This document shows, in pieces, positions 38,801 to 50,900 of a DNA stretch of 64,000 bases; the stretch's first letter is position 1; each line of letters starts with the position of its first letter. The notes under the pieces were generated by a model. That model was not told the origin of the DNA. It made no database searches and saw only the letters and a list, made by a program, of their open reading frames with translations. Both the position numbers and the translations under genes were made by a program. Source of the DNA: Struthio camelus (Eukaryota > Chordata > Aves > Struthioniformes > Struthionidae); the NCBI RefSeq assembly GCF_040807025.1, contig NC_090942.1, positions 199,324,247 through 199,388,246 on the forward strand. Reading direction: 5' to 3'.

Positions 38801-41800
38801 TGCTTGTCTGCGGAGGGCAGAGGGAAGGTCTTTTGGAAAGAAATTCCTTTGTGGCAGCGCAAATGACTGGAGAAGCATGACGCGGTTGGCAAAGAAACAC
38901 CGTGCTGCTTTGCTTAGCCCCAAAGCATGGACAGTGCCCTTGCTGGGTCAGACCGTCCGCCGCTGAAGTACTGAGCCAGTGCCAAAAGCACAGAAAACAT
39001 TGCTTGGGGAGGAAGGCTGCAGCGGCCCTCTCTTGGGAAAACACAGAAACAATAAATCAAACGTATGCTTGTACAAGCAGTGGCAAATAGCAACACAGCA
39101 GGCCTTTTCCTTAGTCTCCTGAAGCATCATCTGGCCTTGTGAGAGGTCGCAGTGTATAAACAGTCCTGGCTATTCCCATACGGCAGAAAAGGCACTGCCC
39201 CAACCGCTTTTCTATATGAATTGCAATACCATTGCACCTTTCTTTTTAAGTGAAAAACCTACCACGCTCTTTACACCCCAGATCCCAGCTGGCCCATGGG
39301 TCCCTGGTCTCCTTGTACCTGGCCGGCAGCATCTGAGCAGCTCCATGGGCAGCTGCAGGAAGCCCTGGGAGTGCATTTGTCTATTGAAATCATCTTGTAG
39401 AGGGGGAAGATTCTAGCAGTTGGAATTGAAAAGTTATTTATTTCTTCTGTAAAGGGGAAAACTAGCTCACTGTGGAGACTGTTAGCCCTTTGGGGCAGGA
39501 CTCTCTCTTTCACCAGGTTTCATAGCTCTGTGTGCCCTGGCTGGAGGCTGTGAGATGCTCTCTCACAGAGATGAATGGAGCCGGGCTGATGCCTTTGCAA
39601 GACTGCTCGTGCCACCCACGGCGTCCCTCTGCATGCCCAGGGGCAGAGCCCAGGCATGGCCAGGAGCTGGTTGCTCTCTAAAGGCTGTATTTTCCCAAGG
39701 TTCACAGCAGTGCTGCTAAAAGCAGCTCTTTCTCCATTGCAGCCACATATATCAGCATGGAAGCAGAGCAGAGGCTGCCGCTCACTCCTAATCCCTAGAG
39801 GCACCGAACCACCTTGAGAGCAGCCACAGCTGCAGTGTCCTTCACGCTCCCCAACGGTGCTGGGGGCAGTAGTCTGCACTACCCAAAGGGAAGGCAAAAT
39901 GTGTGCACCTCCCCAAGTGCCCCCAGATGGAGGTGGCGATCTCCGCGGTCCTCTCCCCCACCAGCTCAGTGCATCCCCTGCAAGGGCGTTTCACAGGCTC
40001 TGCCATCGTGGTCACAGCATATGGATGTGCTTTTCCATGGGCATGTTCATTCTGCTCCCTTCGGCTGGAACATGAGACTAATTTAAAATCAGCCAGGAAA
40101 TGGTTTTGCCATTATTCTCACTCTAGACTGCCTTTTCATCTGTCAGGGGTGGACTATTTCGAAACATGCTCTGCATGGCCTCATCCTGCTCACACTGCAG
40201 GCAGCAGAAGATGCACCACTGACTTGGGTAGGGTCCAAGCCAGGCCAGCACTGAGCGCTTTGCAGCATCCCACCCTGACAGGGCTTTTGGTTGCTTTTTG
40301 AAAGGTTTCTGTGAATGTTAAACCAGCTGTTCTGCTAGAAAAAAAGTAATCTCAGACCAGGTAAAAGTTAAACAAGCTATCTCGAGCCAGTGTTTGCTCC
40401 TTGCTAGCAGAACTGCTTTCACCATCCTTGGAGACTTGTTTGGACACTTGACTTGGAACAGACATAGGATAGGCTGACTGGATACTGAAACGGCCAATTT
40501 TGAGAGTTCTGGGAAACTAGGAATCTGGCAAATACTGTAGGAAACTCTTAGGGGTGGTGCACACAATTTCTCATACCACTTGGATGCTACCTGTTTGCTC
40601 AGACTGTGCTACACACATCACTTTGTGATGGGTGGAGTGGGGTCCTGCTTCAGGACTAGGGCTCCTGCATTGTATGCCAGAGTAATAAAAACAGCAGCAG
40701 TAGAAACAACGCATCTGTTTAGATATGTGGATGCAGTTTTATCACTCTCCCACTTAAAAACACAAGGAAACAGCTCATCCGACAGCCAAAAGCACTTGAG
40801 TGCCAATAGGACCGAGTTTCCACTAGAGGGTTGTAGTGCTGTACTAAAGCAGATGCAGTTGATGTGGCAGGAATACTGCATGTACTCCAGGCCTTTGTTA
40901 GGAGATCAAAAGCATCCTGGGATAGCCCAGCTTCTAGCAGTCTCTGCAATCTCTGGTGTACACAGCCTGCAAGCTGTGAGAGGGCTGATGGCTGAGCAAC
41001 CTTCCTCTCTGCCTTTCTTGAAAATCCTCTAGCATTTAGATGACTCGACAGCTACTATATGTACAAACACAGTACGAAAACACACTGTGTCTGTACGTAT
41101 ACACACATACACAATATGTTTATTTGCATTATCTTGGATTTAGATGCATGAACAGGCTTCTGAGGTCTGCTGGGAGCCTGTGAACGTGGACATGGATGCC
41201 AGCCATGGGATCCACGTAGCATAAAGACAAAAGAGAACCTGGGTTCCCTGATGTACAGCTCTCTCTGCAAACGGTACAAGTAGCAGCACGCTCGTGTGAG
41301 CTGTCGGTGTAAGCTGTGCCAGCATCCAGAGCATGCTTCCCAGGCACGCACGTTACAAACCTGCGGCCTAGCCTGGCAGACCTCAGCGTGACTCCAAGGA
41401 CTGCCGGAACAGCAGAGCTCCTTCACAGAGACTAAAGCCAGGTGCAAATGTGAGCCCTGCTGTGCTGAGCCAGCAGAGCTCCCTGGGCAGCAAGCTGCAG
41501 AGCTGGCACGCTGCGGGACACTTTGCAAGGGTGCAAGAAGGTTGCCTGGCTTTTCGGAGAGTTTTTCTGCCAAGTGTTAATCAGACTGGTTCGGAGACAG
41601 CGAGGCTGTAAAAAAACTCTTCTACTTTCTCATCAAGTGGTTCTTAAATTTAATTTACTGGAGAGTCACCAGTTGGAACAGCAGCTCCCCGCTGGTTGTT
41701 GGGCTGCGTCGGTGTGGAGCAGGCAAGGCAGCCTGGCACGGTGCTTGCACGTCCCAAACGGAGCTTGGCACTGCCAATGGAGCAGGGTCCACAGTCTGGG

Positions 41801-44091
41801 AAGGTGCCTGAGTGGGCCAGGTTAATGTCACCAGGCCAATTAGCAGGACAACAAAGTGATTATCATTCACACAGAGCCCCAGGAGCTAGTCCAAGAGCTG
41901 TTTTGCTGGATGTTTTATGAAACACAGGCTCTGACCACAGGAGCTTCCAAGCTAGCCTAACACAGGAGCAGTGACGGGGGCTGCTACTTCTGCTGCCACT
42001 TGTGTCCCCAGGTAGAGGGCAGTTCAGTGGGCCCGAGTAGGTTCGCATGTATATAACCCCAGTATGTGCCCATGTGTCTTTTACAGTAGCATATGTGTTT
42101 TTGCATGTGGATCTACGTTCGTGGCTTTCTGAGTAGCCAGTGCGCAAAGTGCTAGAGATTGTTCTGCCCAGAAACGAGGGTTTTGCATGCTGAAAACAAA
42201 AACTGTAGTTCTCTAACACAGTGAGGAAAGCCCAAATAACACTAACATTGCCCTTCTTTTCTTAGAAAGAGTGAAAAGGCAAATGCAACCACAAGCCTTG
42301 TCTGTACCATAGAAAACACACTGTGACATTCACAGGAGAATTTACATAGCGACAAATTTACCTACCATCTGTTTATCAGTTTGATTCTATTGCCATTTTC
42401 ATTTATAGATAGATGGAAAACAGATTTTGCATACATTTTCATTTCTTTCATTATCAAAAAGGCTTTGAGGAAGTAAGTAGGTGACATTCTTCTGAATGTA
42501 AATGGTTACAGCAAAAGATGGGTCTGACTTCATTCTCTGTGAAGATACTTAAGCCTGAACTGATCTCACTTAAATATAGCTACGTGAAAACTAGCCATCG
42601 AGTCAATGGAGAGGCCTGAGCATACTGGGATGGATTATCTGACCCAAAATAGATATTTGAATTCTTTGTCCTGTGTAGTTAGAGAAGAGCATCAGAAGCT
42701 TCATGGAGAATGTCTTCTCTGCTACCAGTAGATGTCAAAAAGAGGTCAGGCTAGCTGTTTCGTGACACAGAGGACACGAAGAGCCAAGGAAGCCTGGCCC
42801 AGCTGTTGGGACCTGTGAAGCAGACACGTAGGGTTGGGACAGCCAACACCTCCAACAAGTGATGGTTTCCAGAAACAAGTCTCAGAGCTCAGGGAGACCA
42901 GACTGGCTGGAGAACTGGGGCTGTGGCCTTCGTGGGGTCCCACCAGTGTCCCCTAAAACCAATCGCTCCTCTGAACTGGCCAACTGTGGCGGCAGCATGA
43001 AGTTTTGCTGGTACGAACAATGCAACAGAGCCGCAACACTCTCATCTCTCATAACTTGGACCCCAAAGCTAGGGCCATGCTCTCCCTCCTTGCCTCGGGC
43101 ACCGCTGCGGTGACGTGGTGTGAAAGAGGAGAGTAGGGCCGAAAAGGGGCATCTGCTTCCCCCTCTGCTCAGGCCTCTCGAGGGGTGCCACTCGCCACCG
43201 AGGACGCTGAGGCTGCGGATGGGCTAAGGAGAGAGAAGCAGGGAGAGAAGCGCGGTGCAAAGCAGGTTTTTGAAGCGTGTCAGGACGGTTTGAAAAGAAG
43301 GGGAGAAAAGGAGTATAAGCACTGTACCAGGAAATAAGGTGTTTCTGCAGCTGTAAGTTAGCTGAAAATATAGTTTTTATTACCTCTTCTTTCAAGTCAG
43401 AGCATTTATTTGCTAATCATCATGCAAAAAGCATCTTTCTTTACAACTGATCTTTCATGTCTAACATTCCTGTACAAGATAAGAGAAAAAAGATGTGTTA
43501 TTTTGGCACTGTGAGTGGTTAGATGCAGAGATAACACAGGCTGATGTTAAAGAGAGCAGCACTCACAAGCACCTCTGCCCGCAAACCTTGGTACAAAGGC
43601 AGGCTGCTTTCTTGGATCCCTTTTGAAAACAACTCTGCAGACTCTCTCCTCACGTAGCAGCCAGACTCCGTCCCTCCCGAAGGAGTCATAAAATACAGCT
43701 TTATCCATCCTGCATGTGGTAATCAGACAGGCTTAAGAGCTTACGCTTTCATATGGTAGCAATGTTTAAAAGGTTGTGCCTGTCTGTTTGCCTGCCTCGA
43801 TTTGCCTCTATAATCAAACTCTTCCTTGAGATTGACTTGTAAGGCCACACTGTAAGTGATGGAGGCAGAGAATTAAATGTGCTAATAGAGAAGGAGCTGC
43901 TAAATATGCATCCTTTAGAGCCTGTGCTCACAGCACGCCCCGAGCGCACGCAGAGCCCAGCCCTGCTCGCCCCGCAGTGAGCCGGCCCGTTGCTGCGCCG
44001 TTCACCGGCACGTTCGTGCCTTGGAGGACCGGGGTCGAGCGCTACGCAAAGAACATGGGAGAAAAAGAAGGATTTCATCCTTTTAGACTGC
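35883..44091. other. Intergenic flank downstream of ALOX5AP
   Basis: GC content is higher than further left, with small CpG-rich patches at about 38715-38775 and 43925-44045. No exon of MEDAG (expected next in this direction from human gene order) was recognised. Long overlapping frames (170-172 codons at 38092-38601 and 41055-41573) have no familiar motifs and low-complexity composition. Confidence 0.6.
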
Positions 44092-44097
44092 TTTATT
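44092..44097 (-). promoter_or_regulatory. ALOX5AP: Candidate polyadenylation signal AATAAA for ALOX5AP
   Basis: On the minus strand, AATAAA lies about 705 nt past the ALOX5AP stop. A U-rich stretch follows 28-40 nt downstream (44069-44058), as expected of a cleavage site. No AATAAA or ATTAAA was found on that strand between the stop and this site. The implied 3' UTR is about 44801 to 44075, which also crosses the stretch listed next. Confidence 0.45.
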
Positions 44098-44801
44098 AAA
44101 CAAGACAAAACCAACCCCATCATGAAGACACCAGATCCTCATCTACAGCAGACTGCTTTCCACACCTCTGCAAGCACAAAAAGGCTGAAGGGTAAATTAG
44201 ACCAGTGTTAGGAGAATTATGCACGTGAATGTTTGTCAAGGAAGACCAGACAGGGGCCAGTTTGCCATCCTCTGGCACCAGTGGGGGCTTGATCACCAAA
44301 AAGCACAAAGGACACGGTGGGTGAAGAGGCTGGACTGCACCTTTGTGTGGGCAACTGCGTGCAGGGTGATGGTGAAGGCCTGTGTATGGTGTGTGAGGAT
44401 AACAGCGGGAGGCAGCTGTAGCTGCACATCTGTCAGGATGGTTGCATGTGAGCAAGGCTGTGAGGCTCCTGGTTTTCATAACAAGAGCTAAGTACAGCAC
44501 AGTTATGCTAAAAACATAAAATATTCCTCACAGTCATGAAATCAGCTTTAAAAGTGCAATTTATAGACGGAATCTAAAGAATTAACTGGAAGTTGTTACC
44601 ATTCCTGGGGCATGCTGAGTGTTCACAATAAATCTTTTTCTTGAAGGAAAAAACAAGGTTAAATCAAACTACAAAGCCCACTGAGCATTAGATTTACAGC
44701 AATCTAAAAGGGTTATAGGTTCATTGCTTAAACAGTTGAATTATGGTTACTTCTGGGCATCAATATATTAAGCATGCTGACCCCCTCAGTGCAATGAAAA
44801 G
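44098..44801 (-). other. ALOX5AP: Probable ALOX5AP 3' UTR
   Basis: This segment lies between the stop codon and the first polyadenylation signal on the gene's strand. It is AT-rich near the stop and more GC-rich at 44220-44480. The short open frames here have no recognisable product. The assignment rests on the poly(A) signal alone. Confidence 0.4.
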
Positions 44802-44964
44802 TTACGGAATGAGCAGCAATGGCGAGATTGCACTGGTTATTGTTTTTATGTGCATTTCAAAGTCACTTCCAAAAAAGAAGACGAGATAGTAGTTGAGTAT
44901 TCCAGCTGCAGACATGAGGAACAGGAACAAAAGGATGCGCTTTCCAAATAAGTAACCAGGAGTG
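44802..44964 (-). CDS. ALOX5AP: ALOX5AP coding exon 5 (residues 108-161, stop TAA)
   Basis: The acceptor is CTCCTCAG before 44964. The exon encodes STPGYLFGKRILLFLFLMSA, then NYYLVFFFGSDFE and the C-terminus SPLLLIP. TAA lies at 44804-44802. The residues that correspond to Tyr112, Lys116 and Phe123 of the human ligand site are conserved, while positions 113 and 119 are Leu instead of Ile. Confidence 0.97.
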
Positions 44965-47900
44965 CTGAGGAGACAGAAAGGGAGAAAAGCAATTCATTAA
45001 AATATATAATCTCACCTGAGAAGTCCTCAGACTCCAGAGTTTGTTGTTGAGACCAACTGAGAGATCTCAAGCAGCGAGATGGAGAGGGCTCGTTTCTGTT
45101 TTGACTTGTATTTCCTGCGATGGCCGGCTACAAGCTCGTAAATGCCAGTGGGAAGTTTTGGAGTCAGTGGGGGTCTGGATTTAGCCCTCTGGGCTCAGTG
45201 CAGGCTGCTTCTTACAACAGTGGCTATTGAGAGAGACCCGTATGTCTTCTCAGCCATCAAAGATGGTGGGACAACTTTGTTCAACATGTGCAAAATTAGC
45301 TTTATTACTAGGAAAGGATCCTGTGCAAATAGAAGCACAAACACACATTTGTGCTTCTACATATGCCGTGAGCAGGGAGGGCGGTGGGGCAGGGCTTTGC
45401 TGGGGGTTTCGTAAAGAGGCTCTGCAAATTCTCACCTCTGAGTCCTTTCGCCGAGATAGCCCACAAAGTACTTCTGCCTCACAAACAGGTACATCAGTCC
45501 CGCAAAGGCGGCAGGAGCTGAGCAAAGGGTAAAACAGCACATTACAAAGGCCAGCCTAGGTCTCGCTGTGCCTGCTGTCCCCGCCTGCGGCCTGTGCTGG
45601 GCAGGTGTGCGTGGCAACTGCGGCCTGGAGCTACGATGTGAGCAGTGCGAGCAGGACAGAAAACTTGGTATGGAAAACAGAAAAATTTTTTCCCCTCCAT
45701 TCCACCTTTTCAGGACACTTTGTAGGTCTAATTCTGCCCTCAGCTAAGCCCACTGCAGTGCCCACGCTTGCTCCAGCTGGAAACCTGCCGCAGATCATGC
45801 TGTGCCTGCGAAGGAGTTTCTGCTTTCACCAGAAATAAAACGTAGCCAATAAGTGCACTTTTCCAGGAGCAGGTGAAGGACTATACTATGGCTCAGTATT
45901 CCTGTCTGAGGGTATAAAAAGGGGCTTTTCTCCTTTCCCCCCTAATTCTAGCTTTCCCCACACATGCAGGCAAACGCCCCCGTCTCCCAGTCAAGAAACT
46001 CCGCTCTTCCCGAAAAAACAGTCAAAGACCCTAGGAAAGTAATTATGCTCGCGCCCGACCTTAAATTTGGGAAAACTCCTATTGCATTAAATGGGGGCGT
46101 GTATAGGAAAGCAGGTAAATAGCTAGTGAGCGGCGCTTGTCTCAGGACGGGAGGCGGCAGTGCCGCTGCCCCCGTCCTGGGCACCTTCTCTGGCTTAGCC
46201 GCCCCATCACAGCCTCCTCCCGGGCTGCCCGCTCAGACCGTCCCACCGCCAGCCCGGTGGGTGACTAACACGGCGTGCCCAGCGTGTCCAGGCTCCTCCA
46301 CTCTCTTTCCCCCCACCCAAAACAAGGGGATCTTGTCCACGCTGTATTGGGACCAGTCCCTGGCCCGCGCGAGCCCCCGAATCATGTCTAGGAGCACGTT
46401 TGGGGGCGCGAGGCAAAACGGTGCCAGGGGAGCGGGCTGGTCGCTGAGCGCTCCGGCTGACCGCAGGACAGGGCTCGACTTGGTGCCTCGGGGCGGAGGT
46501 GGCCTCGGGGAGCTGTGCCCTCGCAAACGGGCTTTGCCCCCGAGCCGAGGCCCTCGACGCCCGGCCGGCCGCAGCGCCGGCGAGCTGGTGACCGAGAAAG
46601 CATGTTACCTTGGCTACAAAGCAGCCCAGCGCACCAGAGCACGGCGAGAAACGTAGGGTACGTATGTCCGCAGTTTTGGCTAGAAAGGAACGAATACGGG
46701 GGAAATAAGAACACAAACAGAAACGAAATCTGGGGGTGGATGTGGGCTTTCCTCACCGCCCTGCTGCAGCCCTCTCGGTTGGGTCTTTTTTTGTTTTGTT
46801 TTGTTTTTTTGTTTCTCCCGCTCCATAGAAATGCAAGGTAGCTGTCAGCGGGCGGTAACACATGCCGAATTGCCTGGCGTGCGTGCTGGGGAGAGAGCGT
46901 GCGTGCCAGTTAACGGCAGGGAAAACAGCTCACAGAGGCTGGTCTGTGCGTCCCTGCCCAAGCAGGCCGCTCGGCTTCCCCGCTGCCGCCCTGGGCTGAG
47001 AGCTGCCGTTGTTCTGCCTGACCGGGGCCACGGGCTGCGCTGCAAACGTGCCGGGCCTGTGTGCGAAAGCCGTTTTCCTCCGCTAAGCTGTTTAATCGTG
47101 GCACCTGGGCAGCGGGTACCGCGTGGCTTGGAAAATTCATATAATCGAGCCGTATCAATCAGGTTCTTGGCGCAGAAAACTGCATGAGACCAACCGAACA
47201 GGAATTATTTCCAGCTCCTTCCTTCGGATGGAAATGCTCCTCCAGAGGGAAGCCGTCTTTCCTTGGTGGCGGTCAGGCCCCTGTGAAGGGCAGGATTTTG
47301 GTGTTGCAGACTGTTTCGAGCCCGTTGTCAGTACGTCACGGGTGATAAAACATATTGGATGTTCTTTTCTCCTCCGGGTTGGAATTAGTTTCCCCCTCTA
47401 CTTTCTCTTGAGGGATGTCAAAGACAAGACCCAAAGAAAGGAGTGGAGAAGCAGAGAGCCAAGTGTTCGGGGGACTAAGAGGCGCAGGGGTGTATTAGGA
47501 GGGCTGCCGCTGAGCTGCTGTTAAGCAAGTCGGCATCTCTCTGCTGTGTCTTTCTGCTTTCCCTTCTGAGCCACGGTGTCTTTGGGACACAGACTGCGCT
47601 TGTATCGGCCTTCCAGCGTTAGCTGCTACTGGGTGAACCGGTTCCCAGATGAAGGCACATAATACTTATGCACAGGGCTGCAAGAGCAGTATAAATAAGC
47701 AACGCACGCAGAGCTTGGAAGAGGGCTGGGTTAACCAGCCAAAATACGTGAGAGCCACTTGTCTAAACGTTGCTGCAGTGCACGCAGCAGGGGGCTTACA
47801 GAGCAAAGCCCTGCTCCGAGGGGCATTTGGAGCCTGCCCTTGGGCCCCAGAAGGGTTGGACTAAGCCATAACAACGACAGAGCTGCCCCTGCCGGCCCCC

Positions 47901-50900
47901 GCCGGCTGTGCGGGACTTGCTTACTCACTTGGCAGTGTAGACGCGATCGAAGGCGGAGGATCCCGGCCGCTGGAACCCTTTGCCATTGCAGTGCTTACTT
48001 TCGTGCTCCACTTTGCTAGCAAAAAAAGCTGTTTGAAAAAGGAACGTGGTTTGATCAGAGGTGTAATTCGGGGGTGTTTCAGAAGGTCTGCTTTGTGGGC
48101 TGCGTTCTGCGCTCATGCACATCCAGGCCTGCCTCTGGAAGGATGTGGCCGGCACGCTTGCTCTGCCCCTGGGCAATCACCAAACCCCTTGTGGTGTGGC
48201 CTCACACCCCGCCCTGGTCCCCTGCGGCCCATAGCAGGTCATGCCTCTGTGTCCCGCGTAATCCCCGCACCGCGTCTCCAGCAGCCCACAGCCCCATTAC
48301 AGAGGTACGACCCTGACTCAGCCCTTTGTATTCCTGGGTGAAACAAACTTTCTAGGCAGGATTGCCAAAAACAAATCTCATTCTCCGATAAAGCAGGGAG
48401 ACAAGGGAATCACTTCCCTTTTGGTAATACTCAATTGCCAAAATGGGGACACCCTGCAGGGCTGGTTCATTTTCCCAACCGGCCCATTGCAAACCCGGTT
48501 CTGGCATGGCGCTGGCTTGCAGCCCCTCAGATGCGGAGCCCCCGGCCACAGCCCCTCTGGCCCACGCTGGCGCAAGGACCAGCCCTCGTGAACACCACTG
48601 CTTTGGGGCAGTCTGTGAGGAGGACTTTGGGGGCTGCGCTGAAGTGCCTGTGTAGCCTTTGGGACATCCAGCTGCAGGACACCTTTTCAGACGTGTGGTT
48701 TCTGAGCCAAGGACCACAAAGCCCCTAGGACCATGGCTGTTGTGCCACTATTTTACTCTTTTCATAGAGAATGAAAGAAAAAAAGGTTTTTACTCCAAGT
48801 CAGAATTTGAGCTGGAGAAATCCTCCATCCAAAGCAACATATTTCTCTTCTGGGCTTGACTCGGGTGTTAACACTACTAGGTGAGTCAGTGGAAATAGTA
48901 CGTAAGTAAAAATGATGCTCCAATTGCAAGAAATTGTTCTGAGGTCCTAGCATAGCAACACCTATCTTGTTCACCGATCTTTATGTACCCATATTGTGTT
49001 TTCCCCATTTAAGCAATAGGCTTGTGTCAGGATGTTAACTGCGGCAAAAATGCAGCGATTTGAGATAATGCATCATGAGCGCATGACAAACACGTTTTAT
49101 CTAATGACACTAAAGCAGAGACCATCAATCATATGTCTAAATACATCAGACAGACCTCTAACAGGATACAAGTTACAAGCTGTGTATTATCATGCATCCA
49201 ATCTCAGTGTACCCAAACTGCTCTACAATTTAGAATATTAGCAAAAGATATATAAAAAGATAAAACATCAGGAAAAATGTTATTATAACGATGTAAGTAG
49301 GTAGAACTTGATAAATTGAAGGATTTCATCCCTGGAATCTGAAGATTTACTTCTTTTTTTCCTTCACAGATCCTGTGTGACTTTTGTACTTAAATTGCCT
49401 TCACTAAAAGTACTGAGATTTTTTGCTTTCCAATAATGAGTGATTCCCCAGCTGGGCATATCCAGCTGTTCTACAGCCTTTCTTCCAAAAAACCTCTATG
49501 CTTTTAAACCAGTGCCTCCGCTGGGCTGTGGACCCTCCTGGTGCTCACCAGCACAGTGCATTAGCCAGAGTGTGGGAGTGCTCAAGGTAAGGGCTGGGGC
49601 CTGGAGCATTCACCAGCTAGGGACACAACCATGGCGGGATCCAGCCAGAGGCATACAGTTGTTGCCAAAGGCTCTGGCACAGGGCTTATTAACTGACCTA
49701 CGTGGTTTAGGAGGACGTTGTCAGAGAGGACTAGATCAGCCAGCATTTTTTTGATGAGAAACTGCCTCTCCTTCCTGATGGTCTTGGATTACATGGGCTC
49801 GCTGGAGTACATAGCATACCTCCTCCCCTCCTTTGAGTTCCTACGTGAAATCACTAGAAGATGCCACAGCTTCAGAGAAAGCCAAGAGAGAGCTATATAT
49901 ATCTCCCTCCTAGCTGCTGCCAGCACTGCTGCTTCTCAAATGCCGGTGTGCCACTGCAGACAGGCGCAGCGATGCAGGGCGGCTGCCGGGCTGAGCCCCG
50001 ATGCCTCACCATGCCGAGGTTACAGAGTGCAGCAACTTGGAGGGGCCAGCCAGGGACAGTGCTGATGCACAGCCCCCTGGAGAGACGTGCCACACCACCT
50101 CTGGGGTCTTCCAGGTAGACTGGGGTGACAGCACAGCACCGGTTCTCAGAAACACCTCCTTTTGACTTTGGCTTGCCATAAAGGCCATCCTTTCCCCCAG
50201 GACAGGGTTCTGATTATGGAAATCCAGGCATTGTCCTGGAAATTCTCACTATCTTTGACGTGGCCTATGAAATCACTGTGGTGACTCTGGCTGGAGCTTG
50301 GGGCTCAGACTCTCCGGAGCGCTTTGGCCTGTACTTAGGATGCTCCACTGACTGCCAACTTAATGCCTTAGCCCTTGCTCAAAGGATCACATGTTAAGTC
50401 AAACGATAGAAGTAGGTGCATCATGGGCACCTGTTTCACAGATGAGGAACAGGGTTAATCGCACCTTATTTTAGCCATTCAGAAATGTTGGATAGATGTT
50501 TTCCTTCTGTAATCAGTGGATTAGTATCCACTTTCCTTGGAATTTCAGTCTTTGAGGATTTTTTTAAAGCCATCTTCTGAACTAGAAAGTCACTTTTAAT
50601 ACTACAAGATGACCAAGGAATTCAGAAGTTAAAGCATGCTGCTTCCTCTTAAAAAACAACTTTCTGTGCATTCAGTGGATTACAGAGGGAAAGAGAAGAA
50701 AGGCACTTCCAGAGGGCAATCCATCCCTCAAAGAGCTGCTGTCATGAGAGAAATCACCCCAGGGAAGTCCTCATCGTTCTCCATTGACTCCACAAACAGC
50801 TTCGACAACCAGCTTAAAAGAGGTGTCCACCTTTTAGCTAGCAAAAGTGGCTGGAATGACCACCTCCGACCCACTGCAGCAGCTGTATTTCCTTGGGTCC

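Noticed and set aside
41055-41573. 172-codon minus-strand frame
   Set aside because: It is rich in Ser, Ala, Cys and Gly, ends in a stretch translated from an ACAC-rich tract, and has no domain or splice signals.
1-44000. Search for MEDAG or other coding exons in the left two-thirds of the window
   Set aside because: No reading frame on either strand resembled MEDAG or another known protein. The distance from ALOX5AP fits MEDAG lying beyond the left edge.
46126-46861. Long overlapping frames (157-176 codons) on both strands around ALOX5AP exon 3
   Set aside because: They arise from high GC content and from exon 3 read through its introns. The spliced FLAP frame explains the true coding part.
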